Shown here in pieces: positions 21,931 through 35,908 of a stretch of 64,000 nt of DNA. Under the pieces are notes generated by a model that was not told where the DNA came from, searched no databases, and saw only the letters and a list, made by a program, of their open reading frames with translations. Every line of letters begins with the position of its first letter. Position 1 is the first letter of the stretch. The stretch lies in the NCBI GenBank assembly GCA_032718475.1, contig JAUCBJ010006774.1, positions 81,326-145,325 on the forward strand, in the 5' to 3' direction. The stretch is from Nemertoderma westbladi (taxonomy: Eukaryota > Xenacoelomorpha > Nemertodermatida > Nemertodermatidae). The position numbers and the translations under genes were made by a program.

Positions 21931-24900
21931 TGCTACCGGAATGTATGTGTGGGCGCTGCTCCTACCTACTACCAGAATGTATGTGTGGGTGCTGCTCCTA
22001 TCTGTTACCGGAATGTACCTATGTGTGGGCGCTGCTCCTATCTGCTACCGGAATGTATGTGTGGGCGCTGCTCCTATCTGTAACCAGAATGTATGTGTGG
22101 GCGCTGCTCCTATCTGGTACCAGAATGTATGTGTGGGCGCTGCTCCTATCTGTTACCGGAATGTACCTATGTGTGGGCGCTGCTCCTATCTGCTACCGGA
22201 ATGTATGTGTGGGCGCTGCTCCTATCTGTAACCAGAATGTATGTGTGGGCGCTGCTCCTATCTGTTACCGGAATGTACCTATGTGTGGGCGCTGCTCCTA
22301 TCTGCTACCGGAATGTATGTGTGGGCGCTGCTCCTATCTGTAACCAGAATGTATGTGTGGGCGCTGCTCCTATCTGCTACCGGAATGTAGGTGTGGGCTC
22401 TGCTCCTATCTACTACTGGAGTGTATGTGTGGGCGCTGCTCCTATCTGCTACCAGAATGTAGGTGTGGGCGCTGCTCCTATCTGTTACCGGAATGTACCT
22501 ATGTGTGGGCGCTGCTCCTATCTGCCGCCGGAATGTATGTGTGGGCGCTGCTCCTATCTGTAACCAGAATGTATGTGTGGGCGCTGCTCCTATCTGTTAC
22601 CGGAATGTACCTATGTGTGGGCGCTGCTCCTATCTGCTACCGGAATGTATGTGTGGGCGCTGCTCCTATCTGTAACCAGAATGTATGTGTGGGCGCTGCT
22701 CCTATCTGTTACCGGAATGTACCTATGTGTGGGCGCTGCTCCTATCTGTAACCGGAATGTATGTGTGGGCGCTGCTCCTATCTGCTACCGGAGTGTATGT
22801 GTGGGCGCTGCTCCTATCTGCTACCGGAATGTATGTGTGGGCGCTGCTCCTATCTGTAACCAGAATGTATGTGTGGGTGCTGCTCCTATCTGGTACCAGA
22901 ATGTATGTGTGGGCGCTGCTCCTATCTGTTACCGGAATGTACCTATGTGTGGGCGCTGCTCCTATCTGTAACCGGAATGTATGTGTGGGCGCTGCTCCTA
23001 TCTGCTACCGGAGTGTATGTGTGGGCGCTGCTCCTATCTGCTACCGGAATGTATGTGTGGGCGCTGCTCCTATCTGTAACCAGAATGTATGTGTGGGTGC
23101 TGCTCCTATCTGGTACCAGAATGTATGTGTGGGCGCTGCCCCTATCTGCTACCGGAGTGTATGTGTGGGCGCTGCTCCTATCTGCTACCGGAATGTATGT
23201 GTGGGCGCTGCTCCTATCTGTAACCAGAATGTATGTGTGGGTGCTGCTCCTATCTGGTACCAGAATGTATGTGTGGGCGCTGCTCCTATCTGTAACCAGA
23301 ATGTATGTGTGGGCGCTGCTCCTATCTGTTACCGGAATGTATGTGTGGGCGCTGCTCCTATCTGTAACCAGAATGTATGTGTGGGCGCTGCTCCTATCTG
23401 TTACCGGAATGTACCTATGTGTGGGCGCTGCTCCTATCTGTAACCGGAATGTATGTGTGGGCGCTGCTCCTATCTGCTACCGGAATGTAGGTGTGGGCGC
23501 TGCTCCTATCTGCTACCGGAATGTATGTGTGGGCGCTGCTCCTATCTGTTACCGGAATGTATGTGTGGGCGCTGCTCCTATCTGCTACCAGAATGTATGT
23601 GTGGGCGCTGCTCCTATCTGTTACCGGAATGTATGTGTGGGCGCTGCTCCTATCTGCTACCAGAATGTATGTGTGGGCGCTGCTCCTATCTGCTACCGGA
23701 ATGTATGTGTGGGCGCTGCTCCTATCTGTTACCGGAATGTATGTGTGGGCGCTGCTCCTATCTGCTACCAGAATGTATGTGTGGGTGCTGCTCCTATCTG
23801 GTACCAGAATGTATGTGTGGGTGCTGCTCCTATCTGGTACCAGAATGTATGTGTGGGCGCTGCTCCTATCTGTTACCGGAATGTACCTATGTGTGGGCGC
23901 TGCTCCTATCTGTAACCAGAATGTATGTGTGGGTGCTGCTCCTATCTGGTACCAGAATGTATGTGTGGGTGCTGCTCCTATCTGGTACCAGAATGTATGT
24001 GTGGGCGCTGCTCCTATCTGTTACCGGAATGTACCTATGTGTGGGCGCTGCTCCTATCTGTAACCAGAATGTATGTGTGGGTGCTGCTCCTATCTGGTAC
24101 CAGAATGTAGGTGTGGGCGCTGCTCCTATCTGCTACCGGAATGTATGTGTGGGCGCTGCTCCTATCTGCTACCGGAATGTATGTGTGGGCGCTGCTCCTA
24201 TCTGTAACCAGAATGTATGTGTGGGCGCTGCTCCTATCTGTTACCGGAATGTACCTATGTGTGGGCGCTGCTCCTATCTGTAACCAGAATGTATGTGTGG
24301 GTGCTGCTCCTATCTGGTACCAGAATGTAGGTGTGGGCGCTGCTCCTATCTGCTACCGGAATGTATGTGTGGGCACTGCTCCTATCTGCTACCGGAATGT
24401 ATGTGTGGGCGCTGCTCCTATCTGGTACCAGAATGTATGTGTGGGCGCTGCTCCTATCTGTTACCGGAATGTACCTATGTGTGGGCGCTGCTCCTATCTG
24501 TAACCAGAATGTATGTGTGGGTGCTGCTCCTATCTGGTACCAGAATGTAGGTGTGGGCGCTGCTCCTATCTGCTACCGGAATGTATGTGTGGGCACTGCT
24601 CCTATCTGCTACCGGAATGTATGTGTGGGCGCTGCTCCTATCTGTAACCAGAATGTATGTGTGGGTGCTGCTCCTATCTGGTACCAGAATGTAGGTGTGG
24701 GCGCTGCTCCTATCTGCTACCGGAATGTATGTGTGGGCGCTGCTCCTATCTGCTACCGGAATGTATGTGTGGGCGCTGCTCCTATCTGTAACCAGAATGT
24801 ATGTGTGGGCGCTGCTCCTATCTGCTACCGGAATGTAGGTGTGGGCGCTGCTCCTATTTGCTACCAGAATGTATGTGTGGGCGCTGCTCCTATCTGCTAC

Positions 24901-27900
24901 CGAAATGTATGTGTGGGCGCTGCTCCTATCTGCTACCGGAATGTATGTGTGGGCGCTGCTCCTATCTGCTACCAGAATGTATGTGTGGGCACTGCTCCTA
25001 TCTACTACCCGAATGTATGTGTGGGTGCTGCTCCTATTTGCTATCGGAATGTAGGTGTGGGCGCTGCTTCTATCTGTAACCGGAATGTATGTGTGGGCGT
25101 TGCTCCTATCTGCAACCGGAATGTATGTGTGGGCGTTGCTCCTATCTGTAACCGGAATGTATGTGTGGGCGCTGCTCCTATCTGCTACTGGAATGTATGT
25201 GTGGGCGCTGCTCCTATCTGCTACCGAAATGTATGTGTGGGCGCTGCTCCTATCTGCTACCGGGAATGTATGTGTGGGCGCTGCTTCTATCTGTAACCGG
25301 AATGTATGTGTGGGCGTTGCTCCTATCTGCTACCAGAATGTATGTGTGGGCGCTGCTCCTATCTGCTACTGGAATGTATGTGTGGGCGCTGCTCCTATCT
25401 GCTACCGAAATGTATGTGTGGGCGCTGCTCCTATCTGCTACCGGAATGTATGTGTGGGCGCTGCTCCTATCTGCTACCGGGAATGTATGTGTGGGCGCTG
25501 CTCCTATCTGCTACCGGAATGTATGTGTGGGCACTGCTCCTATCTGCTACCGGAATGTAGGTGTGGGCGCTGCTCCTATTTGCTACCGGAATGTAGGTGT
25601 GGGCGCTGCTCCTATTTGCTACCAGAATGTATGTGTGGGTGCTGCTCCTATCTGCTACCGGGAATGTATGTGTGGGCGCTGCTCCTATCTGCTACCGGAA
25701 TGTATGTGTGGGCGTTGCTCCTATCTGCAACCGGAATGTATGTGTGGGCGCTGCTCCTATCTGCTACCGGAATGTAGGTGTGGGCGCTGCTCCTATTTGC
25801 TACCAGAATGTATGTGTGGGTGCTGCTCCTATCTGCTACCGGGAATGTATGTGTGGGCGCTGCTCCTATCTGCTACCAGAATGTATGTGTGGGCGCTGCT
25901 CCTATCTGTAACCGGAATGTATGTGTGGGCGCTGCTCCTATCTGCTACCAGAATGTATGTGTGGGCGCTGCTCCTATCTGCTACCGGAATGTATGTGTGG
26001 GTGCTGCTTCTATCTGCTACCGGAATGTATGTGTGGGCGCTGCTCCTATCTGCTACCGGAATGTATGTGTGGGCGCTGCTCCTATCTGCTACCGGAATGT
26101 ATGTGTGGGCGCTGCTCCTATCTGCTACCGGAATGTACCTATGTGTGGGCGCTGCTCCTATCTGCTACCGGAATGTATGTGTGGGTGCTGCTCCTATCTG
26201 CTACCGGAATGTATGTGTGGGCGCTGCTCCTATCTGCTACCGGAATGTACCTATGTGTGGGCGCTGCTCCTATCTGCTACCGGAATGTATGTGTGGGCGT
26301 TGCTCCTATCTGCAACCGGAATGTATGTGTGGGCGCTGCTCCTATCTGCTACCAGAATGTATGTGTGGGCGCTGCTCCTATCTGTAACCGGAATGTATGT
26401 GTGGGCGCTGCTCCTATCTGCTACCGGAATGTATGTGTGGGCGCTGCTCCTATCTGCTACCGGAATGTAGGTGTGGGCGCTGCTCCTATCTGCTACCAGA
26501 ATGTATGTGTGGGCGCTGCTCCTATCTGCTACCGGAATGTATGTGTGGACGCTGCTCCTATCTGTTACCGGAATGTACCTATGTGTGGGCGCTGCTCCTA
26601 TTTGCTACCGGAATGTAGGTGTGGGCGGTGCTCCTATCTGCTACCAGAATGTATGTGTGGGCACTGCTCCTATCTGCTACCGGAATGTAGGTGTGGGCGG
26701 TGCTCCTATCTGCTACCAGAATGTATGTGTGGGCGCTGCTCCTATCTGCTACCAGAATGTATGTGTGGGCGCTGCTCCTATCTGCTACCGGAATGTAGGT
26801 GTGGGCACTGCTCCTATCTGCTACCGGAATGTATGTGTGGACGCTGCTCCTATCTGTTACCGGAATGTACCTATGTGTGGGCGCTGCTCCTATTTGCTAC
26901 CGGAATGTAGGTGTGGGCGGTGCTCCTATCTGCTACCAGAATGTATGTGTGGGCACTGCTCCTATCTGCTACCGGAATGTAGGTGTGGGCGGTGCTCCTA
27001 TCTGCTACCAGAATGTATGTGTGGGCGCTGCTCCTATCTGCTACCGGAATGTAGGTGTGTGCGCTGCTCCTATTTGCTACCAGAATGTAGGTGTGGGCGG
27101 TGCTCCTATCTGTAACCGGAATGTATGTGTGGGCGCTGCTCCTATCTGCTACCGGAATGTATGTGTGGGCGCTGCTCCTATCTGGTACCAGAATGTATGT
27201 GTGGGCGCTGCTCCTATCTGCTACCAGAATGTAGGTGTGGGCGCTGCTCCTATCTGTTACCGGAATGTACCTATGTGTGGGCGCTGCTCCTATCTGCTAC
27301 CGGAATGTATGTGTGGGCGCTGCTCCTATCTGCTACCGGAATGTATGTGTGGACGCTGCTCCTATCTGTTACCGGAATGTACCTATGTGTGGGCGCTGCT
27401 CCTATTTGCTACCGGAATGTAGGTGTGGGCGGTGCTCCTATCTGCTACCAGAATGTATGTGTGGGCACTGCTCCTATCTGCTACCGGAATGTAGGTGTGG
27501 GCGCTGCTCCTATCTGGTACCAGAATGTATGTGTGGGCGCTGCTCCTATCTGCTACCAGAATGTAGGTGTGGGCGCTGCTCCTATCTGCTACCGGAATGT
27601 ATGTGTGGACGCTGCTCCTATCTGTTACCGGAATGTACCTATGTGTGGGCGCTGCTCCTATTTGCTACCGGAATGTAGGTGTGGGCGGTGCTCCTATCTG
27701 CTACCAGAATGTATGTGTGGGCACTGCTCCTATCTGCTACCGGAATGTAGGTGTGGGCGCTGCTCCTATCTGGTACCAGAATGTATGTGTGGGCGCTGCT
27801 CCTATCTGCTACCAGAATGTAGGTGTGGGCGCTGCTCCTATCTGCTACCGGAATGTATGTGTGGGCGCTGCTCCTATCTGCTACCAGAATGTAGGTGTGG

Positions 27901-30900
27901 GCGCTGCTCCTATCTGCTACCGGAATGTATGTGTGGGCGCTGCTCCTATCTGCTACCGGAATGTATGTGTGGGCGCTGCTCCTATCTGGTACCAGAATGT
28001 ATGTGTGGGCGCTGCTCCTATCTGCTACCAGAATGTAGGTGTGGGCGCTGCTCCTATCTGCTACCGGAATGAATGTGTGGACGCTGCTCCTATCTGTTAC
28101 CGGAATGTACCTATGTGTGGGCGCTGCTCCTATTTGCTACCGGAATGTAGGTGTGGGCGGTGCTCCTATCTGCTACCAGAATGTATGTGTGGGCACTGCT
28201 CCTATCTGCTACCGGAATGTAGGTGTGGGCGGTGCTCCTATCTGCTACCAGAATGTATGTGTGGGCGCTGCTCCTATCTGCTACCAGAATGTATGTGTGG
28301 GCGCTGCTCCTATCTACTACCAGAATGTATGTGTGGGCGCTGCTCCTATCTACTACCGGAATGTACCTATGTGTGGGCACTGCTCCTATCTACTACCGGA
28401 ATGTACCTATGTGTGGGCGCTGCTCCTATCTGCTACCAGAATGTATGTGTGGGTGCTGCTCCTATCTGTTACCGGAATGTATGTGTGGGTGCTGCTCCTA
28501 TCTGTTACCGGAATGTATGTGTGGGTGCTGCTCCTATCTGCTACCGGAATGTATGTGTGGGTGCTGCTCCTATCTGTTACCGGAATGTACCTATGTGTGG
28601 GCGCTGCTCCTATCTGCTACCAGAATGTATGTGTGGGCGCTGCTCCTATCTGCTACCAGAATGTATGTGTGGGCGCTGCTCCTATCTGCTACCAGAATGT
28701 ATGTGTGGGCGCTGCTCCTATCTGCTACCGGAATGTATGTGTGGGCGCTGCTCCTATCTGCTACCGGAATGTAGGTGTGGGCGCTGCTCCTATCTGCTAC
28801 CAGAATGTATGTGTGGGCGCTGCTCCTATCTGCTACCAGAATGTATGTGTGGGCGCTGCTCCTATCTGCTACCAGAATGTATGTGTGGGCGCTGCTCCTA
28901 TTTGCTACCAGAATGTATGTGTGGACGCTGCTCCTATCTGCTACCAGAATGTATGTGTGGGCGCTGCTCCTATCTGCTACCGGAATGTAGGTGTGGGCGC
29001 TGCTCCTATCTGCTACCGGAATGTAGGTGTGGGCGCTGCTCCTATCTGCTACCACAATGTATGTGTGGGCGCTGCTCCTATCTGCTACCAGAATGTATGT
29101 GTGGGCGCTGCTCCTATCTGCTACCGGAATGTATGTGTGGGCGCTGCTCCTATCTGCTACCAGAATGTATGTGTGGGCGCTGCTCCTATCTGCTACCAGA
29201 ATGTATGTGTGGGCGCTGCTCCTATCTGCTACCAGAATGTATGTGTGGGCGCTGCTCCTATCTGCTACCGGGAATGTATGTGTGGGCGCTGCTCCTATCT
29301 GCTACCGGAGTGTATGTGTGGGCGCTGCTCCTATCTGCTACCGGAGTGTATGTGTGGGCGCTGCTCCTATCTGCTACCAGAATGTATGTGTGGGCGCTGC
29401 TCCTATCTGCTACCGGGAATGTATGTGTGGGCGCTGCTCCTATCTGCTACCGGAATGTATGTGTGGGCGCTGCTCCTATCTGCTACCAGAATGTATGTGT
29501 GGGCGCTGCTCCTATCTGCTACCGGGAATGTATGTGTGGGCGCTGCTCCTATCTACTACCGGAGTGTATGTGTGGGCGCTGCTCCTATCTGCTACCGGAG
29601 TGTATGTGTGGGCGCTGCTCCTATCTGCTACCAGAATGTATGTGTGGGCGCTGCTCCTATCTGTAACCGGAATGTATGTGTGGGCGCTGCTCCTATCTGC
29701 TACCAGAATGTATGTGTGGGCGCTGCTCCTATCTGCTACCAGAATGTATGTGTGGGCGCTGCTCCTATCTGCTACCGGAATGTATGTGTGGGTGCTGCTT
29801 CTATCTACTACCGGAGCGTATGTGTGGGCGCTGCTCCTATCTGCTACCGGAATGTATGTGTGGGCGCTGCTCCTATCTGCTACCGAAATGTATGTGTGGG
29901 CGCTGCTCCTATCTGCTACCGGAATGTATGTGTGGGCGCTGCTCCTATCTGTTACCAGAATGTATGTGTGGGCGCTGCTCCTATCTGCTACCGGAATGTA
30001 TGTGTGGGCGCTGCTCCTATCTGCTACCGAAATGTATGTGTGGGCGCTGCTCCTATCTGCTACCGGAATGTATGTGTGGGCGCTGCTCCTATCTGCTACC
30101 GAAATGTATGTGTGGGCGCTGCTCCTATCTGCTACCGGAATGTATGTGTGGGCGCTGCTCCTATCTGCTACCAGAATGTATGTGTGGGCGCTGCTCCTAT
30201 CTGTAACCGGAATGTATGTGTGGACGCTGCTCCTATCTGCTACCGGAATGTATGTGTGGGCGCTGCTCCTATCTGCTACCGGAATGTAGGTGTGGGCGCT
30301 GCTCCTATCTGCTACCAGAATGTATGTGTGGGCGCTGCTCCTATCTGCTACCGGAATGTATGTGTGGGCGCTGCTCCTATCTGCTACCGGAATGTATGTG
30401 TGGGCGCTGCTCCTATCTGCTACCAGAATGTATGTGTGGGCGCTGCTCCTATCTGCTACCGGAATGTATGTGTGGGCGCTGCTCCTATCTGCTACCGGAA
30501 TGTATGTGTGGGCGCTGCTCCTATCTGCTACCGGAATGTATGTGTGGGCGCTGCTCCTATCTGCTACCAGAATGTATGTGTGGGCGCTGCTCCTATCTGC
30601 TACCGGAATGTATGTGTGGGCGCTGCTCCTATCTGCTACCGGAATGTATGTGTGGGCGCTGCTCCTATCTGTAACCGGAATGTATGTGTGGGCGCTGCTC
30701 CTATCTGCTACCAGAATGTATGTGTGGGCGCTGCTCCTATCTGCTACCGGAATGTATGTGTGGGCGCTGCTCCTATCTGCTACCGGAATGTATGTGTGGG
30801 CGCTGCTCCTATCTGTAACCGGAATGTATGTGTGGACGCTGCTCCTATCTGCTACCGGAATGTATGTGTGGGCGCTGCTCCTATCTGCTACCGGAATGTA

Positions 30901-33354
30901 TGTGTGGGCGCTGCTCCTATCTGCTACCGGAATGTATGTGTGGGCGCTGCTCCTATCTGCTACCGAAATGTATGTGTGGGCGCTGCTCCTATCTGCTACC
31001 GGAATGTATGTGTGGGCGCTGCTCCTATCTGCTACCGAAATGTATGTGTGGGCGCTGCTCCTATCTGCTACCGGAATGTATGTGTGGGCGCTGCTCCTAT
31101 CTGTAACCGGAATGTATGTGTGGACGCTGCTCCTATCTGCTACCGGAATGTATGTGTGGGCGCTGCTCCTATCTGCTACCGGAATGTATGTGTGGGCGCT
31201 GCTCCTATCTGTAACCGGAATGTATGTGTGGACGCTGCTCCTATCTGCTACCGGAATGTATGTGTGGGCGCTGCTCCTATCTGTAACCGGAATGTATGTG
31301 TGGACGCTGCTCCTATCTGCTACCGGAATGTATGTGTGGGCGCTGCTCCTATCTGCTACCGGAATGTATGTGTGGGCGCTGCTCCTATCTGCTACCGGAA
31401 TGTATGTGTGGGCGCTGCTCCTATCTGTAACCGGAATGTATGTGTGGACGCTGCTCCTATCTGCTACCGGAATGTATGTGTGGGCGCTGCTCCTATCTGT
31501 AACCGGAATGTATGTGTGGACGCTGCTCCTATCTGCTACCGGAATGTATGTGTGGGCGCTGCTCCTATCTGCTACCGGAATGTATGTGTGGGCGCTGCTC
31601 CTATCTGTAACCGGAATGTATGTGTGGACGCTGCTCCTATCTGCTACCGGAATGTATGTGTGGGCGCTGCTCCTATCTGCTACCGGAATGTATGTGTGGG
31701 CGCTGCTCCTATCTGCTACCGGAATGTATGTGTGGGCGCTGCTCCTATCTGCTACCGAAATGTATGTGTGGGCGCTGCTCCTATCTGCTACCGGAATGTA
31801 TGTGTGGGCGCTGCTCCTATCTGCTACCGAAATGTATGTGTGGGCGCTGCTCCTATCTGCTACCGGAATGTATGTGTGGGCGCTGCTCCTATCTGCTACC
31901 AGAATGTATGTGTGGACGCTGCTCCTATCTGTAACCGGAATGTATGTGTGGACGCTGCTCCTATCTGCTACCGGGAATGTATGTGTGGGCACTGCTCCTA
32001 TCTGCTACCGGAGTGTATGTGTGGGCGCTGCTCCTATCTGCTACCAGAATGTATGTGTGGGCGTTGCTCCTATCTGCTACCAGAATGTATGTGTGGGCAC
32101 TGTTCCTATCTGCTACCAGAATGTATGTGTGGGCGCTGCTCCTATCTGCAACCGGAATGTATGTGTGGGCGCTGCTCCTATCTGCTACCAGAATGTATGT
32201 GTGGGTGCTGCTCCTATCTGTTACCAGAATGTATGTGTGGGCGCTGCTCCTATCTGCTACCGGAATGTATGTGTGGGCGCTGCTCCTATCTGCTACCGAA
32301 ATGTATGTGTGGGCGCTGCTCCTATCTGCTACCGGAATGTATGTGTGGGCGCTGCTCCTATCTGTTACCAGAATGTATGTGTGGGCGCTGCTCCTATCTG
32401 CTACCAGAATGTATGTGTGGGCGCTGCTCCTATCTGCTACCGAAATGTATGTGTGGGCGCTGCTCCTATCTGCTACCGGAATGTATGTGTGGGCGCTGCT
32501 CCTATCTGCTACCAGAATGTATGTGTGGGCGCTGCTCCTATCTGCTACCGGAATGTATGTGTGGGCGCTGCTCCTATCTGCTACCGGAGTGTATGTGTGG
32601 GCGCTGCTCCTATCTGTAACCGGCATGTATGTGTCGGCGCTGCTCCTATCTGTTACCGGAATGTTTGTGTGGGCGCTGCCCCTATCTGCTACCGGAGTGT
32701 ATGTGTGGGCGCTGCTCCTATCTGCTACCGGAATGTATGTGTGGGCGCTGCTCCTATCTGCTACCGAAATGTATGTGTGGGCGCTGCTCCTATCTGCTAC
32801 CGGAATGTATGTGTGGGTGCTGCTCCTATCTGCTACCGGAATGTATGTGTGGGCGCTGTTCCTATCTGCTACCAGAATGTATGTGTGGGCGCTGCTCCTA
32901 TCTGTTACCGGAATGTTTGTGTGGGCACTGCCCCTATCTGCTACCGGAGTGTATGTGTGGGCGCTGCTCCTATCTGCTACCAGAATGTATGTGTGGGCGC
33001 TGCTCCTATCTGCTACCGGAATGTATGTGTGGGTGCTGCTCCTATCTGGTACCGGAATGTATGTATGGGCACTGCTCCTATCTGTTACCAGAATATATGT
33101 GTGGGCGCTGCTCCTATCTGTAACCGGAATGTATGTGTGGGCGCTACTCCTATCTGTTACCATAATGTATGTGTGGGCGCTGCTCCTATCTGTTACCGGA
33201 ATGTATGTGTGGGCACTGCTCCTATCTACTATCGGAGTGTATGTGTGGGCGCTGCTCCTATCTGCTACCGGAGTGTATGTGTGGGTGCTGCTCATGTCTG
33301 CTACCAGAATGTATGTGTGGGTGCTGCTCCTGTCTGCTACCGGAATGTATGTGT
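21931..33354. repeat. 11.4-kb minisatellite, 36-bp unit, about 310 copies
   Basis: The canonical 36-bp unit runs GCTGCTCCTATCTGCTACC then GGAATGTATGTGTGGGC. Variants are of few kinds: GCTACC/GTTACC/GTAACC/GGTACC, CCGG/CCAG/CCGA, GGGCGC/GGGTGC/GGGCAC, TGTATG/TGTAGG. Two length variants exist: +4 bp (an inserted ACCT giving 40 bp), found only left of about 28600, and +1 bp (CCGGGAATG), found between about 25.2 and 32.0 kb. Groups of variants recur in blocks in the left part (higher-order repeats), while the right part is mostly canonical. Because 36 is divisible by three, frames on both strands stay open for thousands of bases and give 12-residue periodic peptides. I found no flanking coding context to support any of them. 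Confidence 0.95.
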
Positions 33355-34214
33355 CGATTTTGTTGATGGAGGTCAAACATGCCAATTCTTCCAACACGTG
33401 GGGACATTTGGCAGAGAGGACAGGGATATTTGGCATCCTTCTTTAAACGCCCTGTTCTATATACATTTACAGACTAATTTGCATATTTATTATTACTAAT
33501 AATATTAATATTATTATTACATATTTATCCTATATCGTATAGTAACTATCAGCTGACAAGCTCTATTTACATTATGTTAATATTCTCTAAGTTTAACTTC
33601 AAGATTTACTCTTTGCGTAATTCGGAATTCCCTGGGCCATTGATGGTTCCTTTCCGTTGTTGTTTGCTGGAGGGTAGGGGTAGTATGTGGGGAGTGTTCA
33701 AGGGGTGGTATATGGGAAGTGGTCATATGTTCAATTGGATTCTTATTAAATTCGTAGCATAGAATAAAAAATTTAGGACGGGGGGGTGGGGGGGGGGGTG
33801 GGGGTGTTCACCTAGATTCTCATTAAATTCGTAGCATAGAATAACGAATTTAGTATGGATTAGACTAAAAAAGTTGAGGCTAATGCAAAATAACTAAAAT
33901 GTTTACAATAATGATAATAATATTCAAGTAGAACTATAGCAATTAAACAATGCAGTGCAATACTGTAATAAGAGACTCATTGAAATATAAAAAAATTCAG
34001 TGCACTAATAAGAGACTCATTGAAACCTTATCCCACCCAACCTGGTACTCCGGTACCGGTAGCTGTAGGCCTACCAGTTTGACACTTTGAGAAATTTTTT
34101 AGGCAGTTTGAAGTTAGGTTTTACAGCAATAATTCGTTTGAGGGAGTATTTAAGTACAAGTAGTCTAGGCAAGAGTGGTGACCCCAAATGAGGCTCTTAT
34201 ATCAAAGTAATTTT
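33355..34214. other. AT-rich spacer with G-rich tract and small duplications
   Basis: No gene is supportable. A 25-base G-rich tract (33780-33804) is flanked by two copies of a ~36-bp sequence with core AAATTCGTAGCATAGAATAA (about 33750 and 33826). Another short duplication, ATAAGAGACTCATTGAAA, lies near 33968 and 34007. Confidence 0.6.
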
Positions 34215-34225
34215 TAGAAAACCGA

Positions 34226-34807
34226 ATACCTTCGAATACGTAAGGGAAAGGCATGGGCAGCCTTGAATAGGCTTTCCAGGATTTGGAAGTCACCAAGAAT
34301 TAATCGAAACTTAAGGTCCGGTTATTTAGAGCAGCAGTAGTTCCAGTACTCCTCTATGGGAGTCCATGCTGGGCTCTAACTGCTGAGGACACCAAATCTC
34401 TGGACGGCACATTCACAAGAATGCTACGCCGGGTTCATTGTGTCAAGTTCAATGCACACATCTCCAACCAGACACTATATAACATTGGAGATGTCTCATT
34501 GGTTCCCCCAAGCTTGACACTAGAACAAAATCGCCTCCGCTTTGCAGGACATTGCTTTCGCCGTGAGGACCAGCCAGTGCATAATCTTGTACTTTGGCAC
34601 CCTCATGGAGTGAATAAGCATGGTGGACAGCCCATGACTTTCTTGAGACGCATCTTAAAGGACACTGGCCTTGAAGATGCGGATGATCTAGCAAATGTCA
34701 TGGGTGATAGGGAGTTGTGGCGGTGCAATTTTGTCGATAAGCCGGCACAGCATTCTTAAAAATGCAGCTGCAATGCAGCATGCCGATCCTAGTAGTAGTA
34801 GAAGTAG
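34226..34807 (+). mobile_element. 5'-truncated RTE-like LINE, family B copy 1, with TSD
   Basis: The copy is bounded by an 11-bp perfect target-site duplication TAGAAAACCGA at 34215-34225 and 34808-34818. It carries only the C-terminal end of the RT protein: a relative of RKGKAWAALNRL..RIWK, then VLLYGS..WALTAEDTKSL, RMLRRVHCVK and LRFAGHCFRRED. One base missing at about 34308 relative to the copy at 52.4-53.1 kb shifts the frame. The 3' end is a conserved non-coding stretch (GCAGCTGCAATGCAGCATGC) and a (TAG)n tail. This is a typical product of incomplete target-primed reverse transcription. Confidence 0.85.
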
Positions 34808-34818
34808 TAGAAAACCGA

Positions 34819-35621
34819 GAAGTCAGAAAATGTTGGTGAGGCCTACTGGTACACCACAATAATAAATCAATAATTAACCAGTGTAATGATCAAGCTGTCA
34901 GCCAATTACTGAACAGCGAACAGTACCTGAAGTAGCTAAATTCAAAAAAACAACTGGTGGTGACTGGTGAGGCATTCAGGTTTCTGGGCTACTTCTACTT
35001 CAGCACTTAGGCTTAGGGGTACCGGTAACTACTGCAGTACTGAGTACTGCACTGCAGTGAAAAGGCAGTATATCTAGACACCAATAGGCTACTGGCAGAC
35101 TATAATGATTACTTTGAAATGCCAAATATCCCTAGCACACAAATGCCAATTGTCCCAACCTGGGGAATTTTAAAAATAAATATACAAGATTATTTTAAAG
35201 ACATATTCTGTCAACTTTAACATAATACCAAATAGCTGACGATCATTTTCATGAGATTTTCATTTTCATTTTCATCATTTCCAAAAGTACCAGTGATGGT
35301 ACTTATGAAAGGGGGTTTCCTGGAATACAAAAAATAAAAAATTATAGTTTTGACCGGAAAATTACAAAATGTTATCCAGAGAATCGCCAGTTGCATTAAA
35401 TTAAATAATTTTTTCAGTTTCCATATTCAGATATAGTATTATAAGTTGAGTAAAAAAGTTGCTTCAATCCACATTCAGGAAGTCACTCAAAAGGCAGGCA
35501 TGCCAAATCTCCCCACGTGCCAAATCTCCCTGGTCTCCCCTGGTAATTGACGGGACAAATAATAACTCGAGAAGTAAAAGAGATCTCGCTAAGCCATTTT
35601 TAGCTTGGCAATCCCCATGGT
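34819..35621. other. Spacer with repeated TGCCAAATNTCCC motif
   Basis: No gene is seen. The phrase TGCCAAAT(A/C)TCCC occurs near 35119, 35500 and 35517, with related forms near 33378 and 35141 and in inverted orientation near 33404 and 33425. It may be a remnant of a small dispersed repeat. Confidence 0.5.
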
Positions 35622-35711
35622 TATGACGGCGCATTTTGTCGACAAGCCGGCACAGCATATATATTTATATAATGCAGCTGCAATGTAGCATGCCAATAGT
35701 AGTAGTAGTAA
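35622..35711 (+). mobile_element. LINE family B copy 2, 3'-end only
   Basis: About 90 bp align with the extreme 3' end of the LINE at 34226-34807: TTTTGTCGACAAGCCGGCAC, GCAGCTGCAATGTAGCATGC and a (TAG)n tail. A small AT-rich change lies between the blocks. It is an extremely 5'-truncated insertion. Confidence 0.7.
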
Positions 35712-35760
35712 AACTTTCTTTCAACTCTTTCAACTCTTTCAACTTTCTTTCAATTGAGCT
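35712..35760. repeat. Short CTTTCAACT tandem repeat
   Basis: Three near-perfect CTTTCAACT units plus partial copies follow directly after the LINE tail. Low-complexity sequence. Confidence 0.45.
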
Positions 35761-35908
35761 ACCCCGTCTACTGCCATTAAAAATTGACTAGCTAAGGTAT
35801 ATTTCAAACATCGATTCTCCCCCCTAAATCGACTTCCAAGTTTTATGTTACAACAAATTATTTTGTTTTTAAATTTTTTTGTTAAAACACATAACATTTC
35901 TGTAAAAA

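Noticed and set aside
21941-33499. Cys-rich and hydrophobic 12-residue-periodic proteins across the 36-bp array (up to 1526 codons)
   Set aside because: Both strands and several frames are open for the same reason. Frames switch at each 37- or 40-bp variant, and no start context, signal or conserved flank supports one.
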